Assembly (NCBI RefSeq): GCF_005144585.1
Contig: NZ_SSMQ01000013.1
Span: forward strand, 149,359 to 213,358
DNA from: Polyangium fumosum
GTDB taxonomy: Bacteria; Myxococcota_A; Polyangia; Polyangiales; Polyangiaceae
Reading direction: 5' to 3'
DNA length: 64,000 bases
This document shows, in pieces, positions 46,461 through 54,711 of the stretch (position 1 is the stretch's first letter; every line of letters begins with the position of its first letter). A program made the position numbers and the translations under genes. The notes under the pieces were generated by a model. It was not told the DNA's origin, searched no databases, and saw only the letters and a list, made by a program, of their open reading frames with translations.

Positions 46461-47354
46461 TCACCCCTTGTCGAGCTCGGCCTCGAGTTCCTTCACACGC
46501 TTCGCCCTCTCCGCAGCTTCCCGGCGCGCAGCCTCGAGCTCGGCGCGCTTCTCTTCCCTCGACTGCTTGCGGGCAGCCTCGGCCTGCTCCTTGTCGAGGG
46601 CTGCCTGATGTCGCTGCTTCACGTCGGCGAGCTCGATCTCCAGGGCCTCGATGCGCTCGCCGAGCTCCTTGGCCGTCGCCTCCTCACCGCCGCGGCGGCG
46701 CGGGGGAAAGAACCAATCCGCAAAATCGCTCGGGAGGGCCTCGGAGGTGAGCTTGTGCGGCATTTCGAGGAGCTTGCCGAGGGATGCCTTGCGGAGGGCA
46801 TTGAACGCGTCGGTGAAGGCCACGCGCTCGCCGACGGTGCGGAAATTCTTGAGGTTTTCGAGGGCCGTGTTGCGCGCATTCTGCGCGTCGGTGGCCACGG
46901 CGAGGCGCGCATGGAGTTCCGGGAGCAAGGCGACGACGTCGTGGAACCCTTGATAGGCCGCGCCGGAGAGGATCTCCGGCCACTTGAGCATGGTGGTGAG
47001 CTGGCCGCCGAGGACAGGGCGCTTCAGCTCGTGCGGGCGCTTGGAGAAGATGGCCGTATACCGCGCATCGGAGGTGTCCTTGTTGACAGCGAGGAGGAGC
47101 GCAGGGTGGAGGCGATCCACGAATGCGTCGAGCCGCATGTCCGCATACCAGACGCGAGCCTCGGCGTGGATGAGCGCCCGGAGGAGCTGGATTTCCTGGG
47201 CCTGGAGAGGGACCCAGGCACCCTCGAAGAGGGCCGTGAAGTCGCCCGCGAGGGAGGACGTGAGGGGGTGGACGAGGAGGCGGGCTTCGTTGCGGAAGAG
47301 CTCATCGGCCTGGGCGATGAGGGAACTGTCGGGGTCGATGGTGGAGGCAGCCAT
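46461..47354 (-). CDS. coiled-coil hypothetical protein
   Basis: A 297-residue protein of unknown family, started at the ATG of MAASTIDPDSS (47354). Residues 1-200 are mainly helical and moderately hydrophobic (LIHAEARVWYADMRLDAFVDRLHPAL; GFHDVVALLPELHARLAVATDAQNARN). The last 75 residues form a charged coiled coil (ALEIELADVKQRHQAALDKEQAEAARK and onward) ending in ELEAELDKG. In-frame codons upstream encode only the hexanucleotide array (Leu-Arg and Arg-Pro dipeptides), so the longer start at 47528 is unlikely. I do not recognise the protein and assign no function. Confidence 0.65.
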   Translation of the reverse strand: MAASTIDPDSSLIAQADELFRNEARLLVHPLTSSLAGDFTALFEGAWVPLQAQEIQLLRALIHAEARVWYADMRLDAFVDRLHPALLLAVNKDTSDARYTAIFSKRPHELKRPVLGGQLTTMLKWPEILSGAAYQGFHDVVALLPELHARLAVATDAQNARNTALENLKNFRTVGERVAFTDAFNALRKASLGKLLEMPHKLTSEALPSDFADWFFPPRRRGGEEATAKELGERIEALEIELADVKQRHQAALDKEQAEAARKQSREEKRAELEAARREAAERAKRVKELEAELDKG

Positions 47355-47407
47355 GGGATGAGAGCGTACGGTAGGCGGGCGAGCGGGTACAAATTTGGTG
47401 CGTCGGA

Positions 47408-47530
47408 GGCGGAGGCGGGGGCGGGGGCGGGAGCGGGGGCGGGGGCGGGGGCGGGGGCGGGGGCGGGGGCGGGAGAGGAAGCGCAAACGCAAACGCAAAC
47501 GCAAACGCAAACGCAAACGCAAACGCAAAC
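47408..47530. repeat. two adjacent hexanucleotide arrays
   Basis: From about 47408 to 47473 the unit GGCGGG is repeated about ten times with small changes (GGCGGA, AGCGGG). From 47483 to 47530 GCAAAC is repeated eight times without a change, followed by degenerate GCGAGC and ACGAGC. Both have a six-base period and lie directly upstream of the coiled-coil gene, in the place of its promoter. Changes in copy number would move promoter elements but not alter a frame. Confidence 0.9.
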
Positions 47531-47600
47531 GCGAGCACGAGCGCTAGGGGGACGGGCATTCTGGGGTCCCGCTCGGGACGGCGAGCGTACCGTCGTGCTC

Positions 47601-47688
47601 GGCCTCTTCAAGGCCAAGCCGTCCTCGCCGTGCTCGCGCTTCGCGCTCCGCGCGGCTCCGGGCGGTGCTGCGCAGCCTTGAAGAGGCC
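47601..47688. repeat. 13-bp inverted repeat flanking a GC-rich hairpin
   Basis: GGCCTCTTCAAGG (47601-47613) and CCTTGAAGAGGCC (47676-47688) are perfect reverse complements 62 bp apart. The inside holds the palindromes gctcgcgcttcgcgctc and gcgcggctccgggcggtgctgcgc, so the whole can fold into one long structured arm. No gene fits here. It may be a dispersed element or a structured RNA. Confidence 0.5.
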
Positions 47689-47699
47689 TGCGCGCGACG

Positions 47700-48250
47700 G
47701 TGTGGGACGGGGGCCCCGGCGAATGGGTCGTCGGACGGAGGGTTCGTTATGCTCAAGATTTATGACGTCGTTTTGGTGATGGCAGGGGACGCGGCGGGGA
47801 TTGCTGATCGGATTGAACCTTTGCGTTGAGGTGACGAATGGCTGCATCGTTGACCTTTCGCCAAACGCACCGACTCGCTCATCGACCGAATTTTCCAGCA
47901 CGGGCATTGCCGCTTTACCACCGGAGGCTCCTGCGGTCTCCTCGCGGCAGAATTCCTTGGGCCGATCACGCGAGAAGCCAATGTACCGGATCACGTCGGG
48001 GTCGAGCTCCGCCCCGAGCCCAGGCGTCGCTCGCATGGCCTCTTCGTGCAGCTCGCCCGAGGATCCGTTTCGGACGCTGATCGGCTGCTCCTCATCGCGG
48101 AGGAGCCTCGCCTGATGAACAGGTCGACCAGCAGCCTATCGAGTGCTTCGAGCGTGGAAAGCCCAGAGCCGCCTGCCGTTTGCGTCTCGTCCCACCGCTT
48201 GCCGACGAGCGCCGCTGGCTGTGGCGGGTAGGCTGGCGGAGCGGCCGAGC
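47700..48250 (-). pseudogene. possible frameshifted gene relic
   Basis: On the minus strand an open frame reads WDETQTAGGSGLSTLEALDRLLVDLF and then loses coding character near 48110. The frame shifted by two bases continues HQARLLRDEEQPISVRNGSS, then ELDPDVIRYIGFSRDRPKEF, down to about 47760. Both parts have protein-like composition and AT-richer codons than the neighbours, and the second is preceded by an in-frame TAG. I do not recognise the family. Apart from this, 47531-48401 holds no gene I can support. Confidence 0.3.
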
Positions 48251-48401
48251 TAAACGAGGAAACAGGCGCTCTCCTGAACGAATCGTGACGCACCGTATCT
48301 TGTCGGCGCACCTGCGGGTCGTAGGTTTGTGGGCACGAGGCAGGGTGGAGGCAGAATGGACGTGTAGGGCAGCACCTATCGCGCCCCACCGAGGAGTACA
48401 G

Positions 48402-49499
48402 ATGAACACGATCGCGACGAGCGTGCCGCACGTGGCGCGTATTGCTTCGTTTGCCCTTCGCACCACGCAGCGCGTCAGCCGCGCGTTGCTCCTCGACCGT
48501 CCGTTCCGGTTCTGGGTCGACGAGCTCGCTCCGGCCGCCTCGCGTGTCGAGCTTCGCGCACGCGTCCTTTCGGTGGTCGACGTGACCCACGACGTGAAGA
48601 CGTTCGTGCTCGCCCCCCGGGTATGGCCCGGTCACCTGCCAGGGCAATGGGTACCGGTCGAGATCGAGGTGGACGGCATACGCCTCCGTCGTTGTTATTC
48701 GATCTCCTCCCCACCGAACGACCCCCACGTCGAGATCACCGTCAAGAGAGTCCCCGGCGGCCGCGTCTCGAACTGGATGCATACGCATCTGCACGCAGGC
48801 GACTTCGTTCGCCTCGGCGCGCCATCCGGCGACTTCGTCCTCCCCGAGGCGACGCCCGCGAAACTACTCTTCCTGAGCGGCGGCAGCGGGGCCACGCCGC
48901 TGATCGCGATCCTCCGCGACCTTGCCCATCGGCGCGCGCTCGAGGACGTGACTTATCTCCACGCCGCGCGTTCGCGACGAGACGTCCTCTTCGCCAGCGA
49001 GCTCGCGCGTCTGGAGACGTTGCACCCCGGGCTCCGGGTGGTGCTCCACCTCGACGACGAGTCGCCACGACTCGATGCCACACAGCTCTGGGTGTGGGTC
49101 CCCGACCTCGCCCACCGCGAGACGTTCCTTTGTGGCCCGACCGGCATGATGGACGCCGTCGCGCCCGCGTTCGTGGGTCTCGAAGGACGGTTGCATCACG
49201 AGCGATTCGTCGCCGCCAAACCTGCGGCAGCGGCGCCCGGCGCAGGCGCGCTGATTCACCTCGATCGCTCGAAACGATCCATGACCACCACCGGTTGCGG
49301 GACACTGCTCGACGAGCTGGAGCAGGCCGGTGAACGCCTCGAATACGGCTGCCGCATGGGCATCTGCAACACGTGCCGGTGCGCCAAGCGGAGCGGGGTG
49401 GTCGAAAACGTCCTGACCGGCGCGATCTCCAACGAACCCGACGACGACATCCGCCTCTGCGTGTCCGTCGCCCGCTCCGATCTCACGCTCGCCCTCTGA
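48402..49499 (+). CDS. flavin/2Fe-2S ferredoxin reductase, electron donor to the adjacent desaturase
   Basis: A 365-residue protein with a GAGGAG ribosome site before the ATG. It has an FAD-binding barrel (about 45-145: RRCYSISSPP for flavin, GGRVSNWMHTHL), an NAD(P)-binding domain (KLLFLSGGSGATPLIAILRDL; ETFLCGPTGMMDAV), and a C-terminal plant-type 2Fe-2S domain (YGCRMGICNTCRC...RLC, four Cys). The N-terminal 40 residues (RVSRALLLDRPFRFWVDEL) are typical of Hmp/desaturase-linked reductases. The desaturase gene starts 15 bp later, so the two very likely form an NAD(P)H to reductase to desaturase chain at the inner membrane. Confidence 0.93.
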   Translation: MNTIATSVPHVARIASFALRTTQRVSRALLLDRPFRFWVDELAPAASRVELRARVLSVVDVTHDVKTFVLAPRVWPGHLPGQWVPVEIEVDGIRLRRCYSISSPPNDPHVEITVKRVPGGRVSNWMHTHLHAGDFVRLGAPSGDFVLPEATPAKLLFLSGGSGATPLIAILRDLAHRRALEDVTYLHAARSRRDVLFASELARLETLHPGLRVVLHLDDESPRLDATQLWVWVPDLAHRETFLCGPTGMMDAVAPAFVGLEGRLHHERFVAAKPAAAAPGAGALIHLDRSKRSMTTTGCGTLLDELEQAGERLEYGCRMGICNTCRCAKRSGVVENVLTGAISNEPDDDIRLCVSVARSDLTLAL

Positions 49500-49514
49500 T
49501 CCGGCAGGCCTCCG

Positions 49515-50588
49515 ATGAACCGCGTCCTCACTCCCCACGAAATCGACGCCTTCGGCCGCGAGCTCGATTCGCTTCGCCAAGAAGTTCTCGACCAGCGCGG
49601 ACAACGCGATGTCGATCACATTCGCAGCGTGGTGCGCACCATGCGTTACTCGGAGGCCGCCGGCCGGTTCCTCCTCCACGTCGGGATTGATCCCGTCACG
49701 TTCGCGCTCGGCAGCGGAGCACTCGGCCTGGCCAAGATCCTCGAGAACATGGAGATCGGGCACAACATGATGCACGGCCAATACGATTGGACGCACGATC
49801 CCGAGCTCGACGGCGAAACCTACGATTGGGACATGGCCTGCGCCGCCCACCAGTGGCGCGAGTACCACAACTTCGAGCACCACACGTTCACCAACATCCT
49901 CGGTCGCGACCGCGACGTGGGCTACGGCTTTCTTCGGGTGACGTCGGAACAGCCGTGGAATCCGGCCCATATCATCCAGCCATTCGTTGCGGTGGGGCTC
50001 GCATTCCTGTTCCAGTGGGGCATCGGGGCTCATGCGCTGCGCCTCGAAGACACCATCGCCGGCCGCCAGCCCGTCGCCGAGCTCTGGACCCGTGCGCGGC
50101 CCTTCCTGGCCAAGGGCGCGCGACAACTGTTCAAGGACTACGTGTTTTTTCCGGGATTGGCGCTGGCGAATGCGCCACGGGTCGCGCTCGGAAACCTCAT
50201 CGCCAACGGGATCCGCAACGTGTGGGCCTTCGCGGTCATCTTCTGCGGGCACTTCCCGGAAGGGGTGCGCATCTATCACGAGCAGGAGACCCGGGACGAA
50301 CCACGCGGTGCCTGGTACCTGCGCCAGATCCACGGGTCGGCGAACGTCGAAGGCGGTCGCTTGTTCCACGTGTTGAGTGGCCACCTCAGCCACCAGATCG
50401 AGCACCACCTGTTCCCCGATCTCCCCGCCTGCCGCTACCCGGAGCTCGCGCCGCGCGTGCGCGCGATCTGCGAACGGTATGGGCAGAGCTACAACACCGG
50501 TAGCTTCCGGGCGCAGCTCACGAGCGTGGCCAGACAGATCCTCGAAAACGCACTCCCCTCACGCGCGCGTCCGGCTCGAATGCACTGA
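49515..50588 (+). CDS. membrane fatty-acid desaturase
   Basis: A 357-residue integral membrane di-iron desaturase. The three His boxes are present: GHNMMHGQYDW (HxxxH), YHNFEHHTF (HxxxHH-type) and HLSHQIEHHLFPD (QxxHH). Hydrophobic stretches (VTFALGSGALGLAKIL; FVAVGLAFLFQWGIG; LGNLIANGIRNVWAFAVIF) separate them. The family introduces a double bond into acyl chains of membrane lipids; the position cannot be told. Electrons should come from the reductase encoded 15 bp upstream. Confidence 0.93.
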   Translation: MNRVLTPHEIDAFGRELDSLRQEVLDQRGQRDVDHIRSVVRTMRYSEAAGRFLLHVGIDPVTFALGSGALGLAKILENMEIGHNMMHGQYDWTHDPELDGETYDWDMACAAHQWREYHNFEHHTFTNILGRDRDVGYGFLRVTSEQPWNPAHIIQPFVAVGLAFLFQWGIGAHALRLEDTIAGRQPVAELWTRARPFLAKGARQLFKDYVFFPGLALANAPRVALGNLIANGIRNVWAFAVIFCGHFPEGVRIYHEQETRDEPRGAWYLRQIHGSANVEGGRLFHVLSGHLSHQIEHHLFPDLPACRYPELAPRVRAICERYGQSYNTGSFRAQLTSVARQILENALPSRARPARMH

Positions 50589-50749
50589 CGTTCGGGGAAC
50601 GTCGGGACTGCATCGCGACGCTCCAAGAAAAGCCGTCCACCGAACGCCTCCGCCCAGGCCGTCGGGGCACGAAGGGCTCACCGCCCCACGAAACGGCGAG
50701 ACCGGCGTCTACGCGTGTGCTCACCCATCTGGTAGACTTGTCCCATCCA

Positions 50750-51406
50750 ATGGCTCTCCCGCCCGTCCCGCATGAATTCGCGTCGAGCCTCCGGACCAGT
50801 CGGATCGAGGGCCTGAGCGATGCGGCCTTCGGCATCGTGATGACGATCCTCGTCCTCGAGATACCGGTGCCGGAGCTCGATCGACCCACAGCCCTGGACA
50901 TCCCCCGTGCGCTGCTCCGCTTGTGGCCAAATTTCCTTGGTTATTTCGTGAGCTTCGTCATGCTGGGGATGTCCTGGGTGGCTCAGCACGAGCAATTTCA
51001 TTTCATCAAGCGCGCCGATCAAGCCCTCTTGTGGATGACCATGCTGTTCCTCATGCTCATCGCGACCGTCCCCTTCACCACGACGCTGATCGGCCGGTAC
51101 CTGGAGCAGCAGGCGGTCGTGGTGCTCTACGGCGCGCACCTCCTCGCCATCAGCCTCGTCCACCATGCGACGTGGCGTTACGCGACCACGAACCGGCGGC
51201 TGGTCGATCCTCACATTGATTTGGAGGACGTCGAGATCCACCTACGCCGCTCGCTCACCACACCGGTGATCTATCTGGTCGCCATAGGGCTCTCGTTTCT
51301 GAGCACTGTCCTCAGCGTTGTGGTCTATGCACTCGTGCCGCTCGTGTACGGCATGTTGCCGAGCATCTACGCCAAGCGGAAGGGGGCCCGCCCTCGCGAG
51401 AGGTGA
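50750..51406 (+). CDS. TMEM175-family (DUF1211) potassium channel-like protein
   Basis: A 218-residue membrane protein with about six helices. The family signature RxxxFSDAxFAIxxTxLVLEI appears here as RIEGLSDAAFGIVMTILVLEI, with Phe replaced by Leu in the FSD motif. It is followed by FLGYFVSFVMLGMSWVAQHEQF, where the His near the second helix is typical. Bacterial TMEM175 proteins are K+ leak channels built as tetramers of six-helix subunits. Start at ATG 50750; a GTG at 50717 is also possible. It stands 160 bp after the desaturase, on the same strand. Confidence 0.85.
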   Translation: MALPPVPHEFASSLRTSRIEGLSDAAFGIVMTILVLEIPVPELDRPTALDIPRALLRLWPNFLGYFVSFVMLGMSWVAQHEQFHFIKRADQALLWMTMLFLMLIATVPFTTTLIGRYLEQQAVVVLYGAHLLAISLVHHATWRYATTNRRLVDPHIDLEDVEIHLRRSLTTPVIYLVAIGLSFLSTVLSVVVYALVPLVYGMLPSIYAKRKGARPRER

Positions 51407-51429
51407 TTCTTCCGCAGCAAGAGGCGAGG

Positions 51430-51690
51430 CGAGCTCGGCTGCGCCATGCGAGGTCGTCCTCGCGGCCCGAGGAACCTCGTCGAATGGGCCCTCGTCGGGG
51501 GCTTCCGACACACCCGCCAAGGAGCGCCCCCGTTCCTCCGTCAGCCCGAACAGCCGTTCCGCCGCCAGACCGACCTGTAGGTCAGGATGCAGCCAATGGC
51601 ATTGCACGCGATCCTCACCGCGGGCAAAGCACCGGTCGATGGCGACGTATTCGTCAATCCCTCGAACAACGACGCCGCTCGTAGTGCCCC
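51430..51690 (-). pseudogene. possible frameshifted C-terminal remainder of the Cys/His repeat protein
   Basis: The frame that follows the Cys/His protein, shifted relative to it, reads GIDEYVAIDRCFARGEDRVQ, CHWLHPDLQVGLAAERLFGL, TEERGRSLAGVSEAPDEGPF before running into the antisense of the channel gene. This has clear protein-like composition, whereas the annotated frame ends abruptly at 51654. It may be the original C-terminus, cut off by a frameshift. No other gene is seen between 51407 and 51653. Confidence 0.3.
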
Positions 51691-52031
51691 CGCAGATACC
51701 GCGGAATCCCGGTGGTGTGGTGCCGCGGCAGCACCCGGATACGCTTCCCGCACCCGCAAGCGCAGACATGCAGCCCCTTCGCGTTCTCCGCTTCCGCCCA
51801 CGCTGAACACACCTCCGGCTGATGCCACCGGATGAACCGCGGGATCCCCACGCAGTGGTGCCACGGCTTCACCACGACCCGCCCTCCGCACCCGCAGGCA
51901 CACACATGCCCCTTCGCGTTTTCAGCCTTCGCCCACGCCTCCGCCGCCCCGGCGGGCGTTGGCCGTGTGGGCAGCGTCACCGTTCCTTCCAGCACGAGGG
52001 GCGGTGTCGCCGTTTGGTGAAAGGTCAACAT
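51654..52031 (-). CDS. small protein with two CxCGCG...GIPR(Y/F) Zn-ribbon-like repeats
   Basis: A 125-residue protein with two copies of a motif of about 40 residues: AWAKAENAKG-VCACGCGGRV...HHCVGIPRFIRWH and AWAEAENAKG-VCACGCGKRI...HHTTGIPRYLRGH. The CxCGCG ... GH pattern recalls short zinc-binding modules found in phage and mobile-element proteins. The two copies are 41 residues apart and strongly alike, so they are a recent internal duplication. Start taken at ATG 52031 (MLTFHQ); upstream starts at 52043 and 52064 are possible. The beginning overlaps the four-helix-bundle relic on the other strand. The function is unknown. Confidence 0.5.
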   Translation of the reverse strand: MLTFHQTATPPLVLEGTVTLPTRPTPAGAAEAWAKAENAKGHVCACGCGGRVVVKPWHHCVGIPRFIRWHQPEVCSAWAEAENAKGLHVCACGCGKRIRVLPRHHTTGIPRYLRGHYERRRCSRD

Positions 52032-52230
52032 TGCCGAAGGCATGGGCAGCCTCGCCGGACACAAACGGCAGCGCTATTCCACGGCCCTCGGATCGGCGCG
52101 AGAAGTGCTCGCCTGTGTTCAGGTCGCTGAGGCCATGCGTTATGTCGAGCCCCCTCATCCCGGCGTGCTGGACCGAATGAACCACGTCATCGCCACCCTG
52201 GCCCGCCTCGTCTACCGCCGCGCATCGTGA
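52024..52230 (+). pseudogene. C-terminal relic of a four-helix-bundle (23S rRNA intervening-sequence-type) protein
   Basis: After an in-frame TGA (52018-52020) the frame reads VNIAEGMGSLAGHKRQRYST, ALGSAREVLACVQVAEAMRY, and then VIATLARLVYRR up to TGA at 52230. This is the second half of the common four-helix-bundle protein (SV..NIAEG.GR......F...A.GSA.E......A...GY), at its right length to the end. The first half is absent. So the gene is cut at a point just before the NIAEG motif. Confidence 0.6.
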
Positions 52231-52356
52231 ATCGAGGGCGGGCCGTCCCCCCCCAGGGCGGCCCGCCCGTTCGGCCTGGATCCACGGGCCCATTGCGAGC
52301 GCCAACGCCGCATTCCTGATCGAGGCCCACGAGGCAGGCGCGCCCACGCTCGAGGT

Positions 52357-52797
52357 TCAGACGAACACCGGGCATCTGGCATCAAGAATGAAGATGGCCT
52401 TGGCCTCGCGGCTCTCCAGAAGCGCGTCGAGTGGCAGGGACGTCGTTCGAGGTGTTCCGTCCCCGCGATCGTACCAATAACGCGCATTCGGATCGACCTG
52501 GGGATGGCGCCGGCATATACGGAACAAGCGCTTTCCGCTCGGCGTCGCCTGCGCCCACGTCTGCGTATGCGCAGGCGTCGCGCCGCACCCGAGAAGCCAT
52601 GCCGAGACGCAAAAAACGCCGAGCACCAGAAGCCCAAGCCGAAAGAACCGCAGCAGCGCCGCGCAAATGCGCCCCTTCCCTTCATCCTCCCCGAACGACC
52701 CCAAACACCCAGGTAACACGACGCCCGGCGCCGCGACGATGAGCGCCGCGACGAGGAAATCCTCTCGGACCTTGTCTGTTCGGTCGTGGCCGCCCAT
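52357..52797 (-). CDS. hypothetical membrane or lipoprotein-like protein
   Basis: If started at the ATG of MGGHDRTDK (52797) the product has 146 residues. There are two hydrophobic segments: FLVAALIVAAPGVVLPGC, a possible lipobox-like end, and FFRLGLLVLGVFCVSAWLLGC, another one. The rest is hydrophilic, with FRICRRHPQVDPNARYWYDRGDGT and LDALLESREAKAIFILD. Only the last 80 residues look like a real protein domain; the family is not recognised. The region around it is full of decayed sequence, so this could itself be a relic. Confidence 0.35.
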   Translation of the reverse strand: MGGHDRTDKVREDFLVAALIVAAPGVVLPGCLGSFGEDEGKGRICAALLRFFRLGLLVLGVFCVSAWLLGCGATPAHTQTWAQATPSGKRLFRICRRHPQVDPNARYWYDRGDGTPRTTSLPLDALLESREAKAIFILDARCPVFV

Positions 52798-52938
52798 CGC
52801 CCCCGTCCCTTCCCGACGCCCCCTTCCGCCGCCGCAAAATCGTGCTGCTGCCCGCCGACGGTTTGCTTCACGCCGCAAGACACGCCAGCGGGCCGCTCGT
52901 GCCCTCTTCCGCCGCCGCAACCCCCGCTCGTCGTCGGC

Positions 52939-53024
52939 CGACGTCCCCGGTCCTGCATCGCAAAACGACGCCGTCGTCGACCGACGTCCCCCATCCTGCA
53001 TCGCAAAACGACACCGTCGGCGAC
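52939..53024. repeat. direct repeat of two 43-bp units
   Basis: Units at 52939-52981 and 52982-53024 share CGACGTCCCC..TCCTGCATCG and CAAAACGAC.CCGTCG.CGAC and differ at only a few positions. A third, badly decayed unit may follow. The unit length is the same as in the array at 18457-18714, but the sequence is different. Confidence 0.75.
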
Positions 53025-53124
53025 CCCCCGGACGAGTCTCCGCGCAGAACGGGGTCGTCGGCGACGGACCGATCCATTTCGCCACGCACGATGCCCCTCG
53101 CGCGCCGCGCCCCGGGCGTGTTCG

Positions 53125-53190
53125 CGCCGCCAAAAGCCCCGGTCGGCCGCTCCCCGCGCATGTCGCTCGACGCGCTTGCCCGGGTCGCGG
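53125..53190. repeat. segment related to 55012-55077
   Basis: Aligned by eye without gaps, 53125-53190 and 55012-55077 agree at about three of four positions, including the blocks CCGCTCCCC and TCGACGCGCTTGCC. Both lie in gene-free DNA on the two sides of the thioredoxin-CcdA operon. Confidence 0.45.
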
Positions 53191-53291
53191 GCTCGCTCCC
53201 CGAGCAAAAGCTAGGACCACATCCTCGACGCGAAGCGGCGAGCGCGAAGCGCCGGAAGTGAGCCACTGCGAACTTCCGGGATGTGGTGCTT

Positions 53292-53449
53292 GAGCGCCAA
53301 GCCGTTCGGCGCTCTGCGAGATCGCGAAGCGAGCTCGCCTCGGGGGGTGAATCGACCGGGCTTTGCCCGGGCGAGAGGGGGATGCGAGGTGTCCCCCTCG
53401 GGACAAAAGAGCTAGAACATCGAGCGGTTGTCAAACCGAACAATGTTCT
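53292..53449. repeat. 158-bp gene-end repeat, copy 1
   Basis: This segment matches 61125-61282 without gaps and with seven mismatches. It contains three hairpins: GAGCGCC...GGCGCTC, CCGGGCtttGCCCGG, and GAGGGGGATGC-gag-GTGTCCCCCTC. The last one keeps pairing by G-U in this copy where the other copy has G-C. In this copy the right end (53412-53449) encodes the last residues and stop of the thioredoxin-CcdA gene, so the repeat was used as a gene end. Confidence 0.88.
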
Positions 53450-54650
53450 CGTGAAGCACCTCTGGCGCCGCCACGAACAGCACCCCGAACCCGATCAGGA
53501 GCACGCCGCTCACGAGCTTCAATCCCTTCGCGGCGCGCTCGCTGAAGTTCACCCGGTGCAGCGTGAGCCCGACGACGAGCACCACGGCGGCGAGCGGCAC
53601 GACATACGCCAGGTTGTAAAGCACCAAGAGGCCGTACCGCTCCGCGAGGGTGAGCTCCGTTTGCAGGCTCAGGATGCGCGTGAAGACCGCTGGGAGCCCC
53701 AGGGTGCAGCCGAGCTCGACGAGGTTGACGACGAAGGCGAGCACCGCAACGCCCGCGAGCGCGGCGGGCAGGGTCGCGGCGCTCGCCACGCCCCGCATAC
53801 GGCGAAAGAGGCCCGGCTTGGCCTTCGTCGGGATCATCAGCGATACGCCCTTCTTGAACCACGCCAGCTCTTTCAGGTTGACGAGCCCCATTACCACCAG
53901 CGCCATCCCAAGCAGGACGGTGATCCCCCGCGAGAGGCCGGTGAGCGCGAAGAGGTTGAGCCACGCCGTCATGAATATGAAATAGACGACGCCCGACATC
54001 ACCACGAAGGTCCCTCCGAAGAGGAAGACGCGCCTGCGGGAGCGGACGTGGAGCAAAATGCCCAGCATGGCGACGAGCACGTACATCGCGCACGGGTTGA
54101 TGCCGTCCACGAGCCCCACGATCAGCGCGAGCGCCGTGAGCGAATGAGCGCCGGGCTCGATCCTGCCGAACCACGGGAGATCGATGCGCGCGACCTCCTC
54201 CGCGGCCGACGCCGGTTTCCCCGCGGCCGCGTCGCGGATGATCGCCCGGATCTGCTCCTCGGTGACGCCTTCGCGGAATCCCATCACATGACGGTCCCCG
54301 AGCACGAAAAGCGGAATGCCCGGCGCCACGAGACCGAGGCGCTGCACCTCCGCGAGAAATCGATCACGACCCGCGGCGTCCCTGCGGATCTCCACGAGCT
54401 CGACCACGAGCCCGCCGTCTCGCTCCAGGGAGAGGACGAAGGGCATTGCGCTCTCGCAATGGGGACAGCCGACGCCCCAGTAAACGACGAGCCGGGGGCG
54501 CTCGAGGTTCTGCTCGCCCATGCCGAGGGGGACGTCTACGCCGTCGCCAACCGGCGGAGCTCGCGCGGCAACAGGGCGCGGCGCCGTGAGCAGCAGCGCG
54601 CACGTCAGGGCGCACCACAGGACGGCGTGAAGGGCACGTGAGCCGCGCAT
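53412..54650 (-). CDS. thioredoxin-like domain fused to CcdA/DsbD-type membrane reductase
   Basis: A 412-residue protein started at 54650 (MRGSRALHAVLWCALTCALL signal). Residues about 50-165 form a thioredoxin-like domain: VVYWGVGCPHCESAMPF (CPHC active site), GIPLFVLGDRHVMGF (cis-Pro). About 190-405 is a six-helix CcdA/DsbD-type domain with one Cys in each half: VDGINPCAMYVLVAMLG and LVELGCTLGLPAVFT. This arrangement moves electrons across the membrane to extracytoplasmic thiols; here donor and acceptor are fused, the reverse order of E. coli DsbD. The last codons lie in the 158-bp repeat. A small Cys-rich gene precedes it in the same unit. Confidence 0.87.
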   Translation of the reverse strand: MRGSRALHAVLWCALTCALLLTAPRPVAARAPPVGDGVDVPLGMGEQNLERPRLVVYWGVGCPHCESAMPFVLSLERDGGLVVELVEIRRDAAGRDRFLAEVQRLGLVAPGIPLFVLGDRHVMGFREGVTEEQIRAIIRDAAAGKPASAAEEVARIDLPWFGRIEPGAHSLTALALIVGLVDGINPCAMYVLVAMLGILLHVRSRRRVFLFGGTFVVMSGVVYFIFMTAWLNLFALTGLSRGITVLLGMALVVMGLVNLKELAWFKKGVSLMIPTKAKPGLFRRMRGVASAATLPAALAGVAVLAFVVNLVELGCTLGLPAVFTRILSLQTELTLAERYGLLVLYNLAYVVPLAAVVLVVGLTLHRVNFSERAAKGLKLVSGVLLIGFGVLFVAAPEVLHENIVRFDNRSMF

Positions 54651-54711
54651 CCTCGCGGCCCACCTCTTCGTGACCGGCTCGCCTGGCGCGCGCGCGCGGC
54701 GAAGGATCGCG

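Larger units (their letters stand above)
52798..53291. other. repeat-rich region with no supported gene
   Basis: All six frames here are open for long stretches only because of the high GC content; translations are Arg/Pro/Ala-rich with no motif. The region holds the 43-bp direct repeat (52939-53024) and a segment (53125-53190) that resembles 55012-55077. Confidence 0.55.

Noticed and set aside
47355..47528. Extension of the coiled-coil protein through the hexanucleotide array
   Set aside because: It would add only Leu-Arg and Arg-Pro dipeptides from a simple repeat before a normal start.
47849..52029. 19-base near match between 47849-47867 and the reverse complement of 52011-52029
   Set aside because: One mismatch over 19 bases with no extension on either side; chance or minor relic, too weak to report as a repeat.
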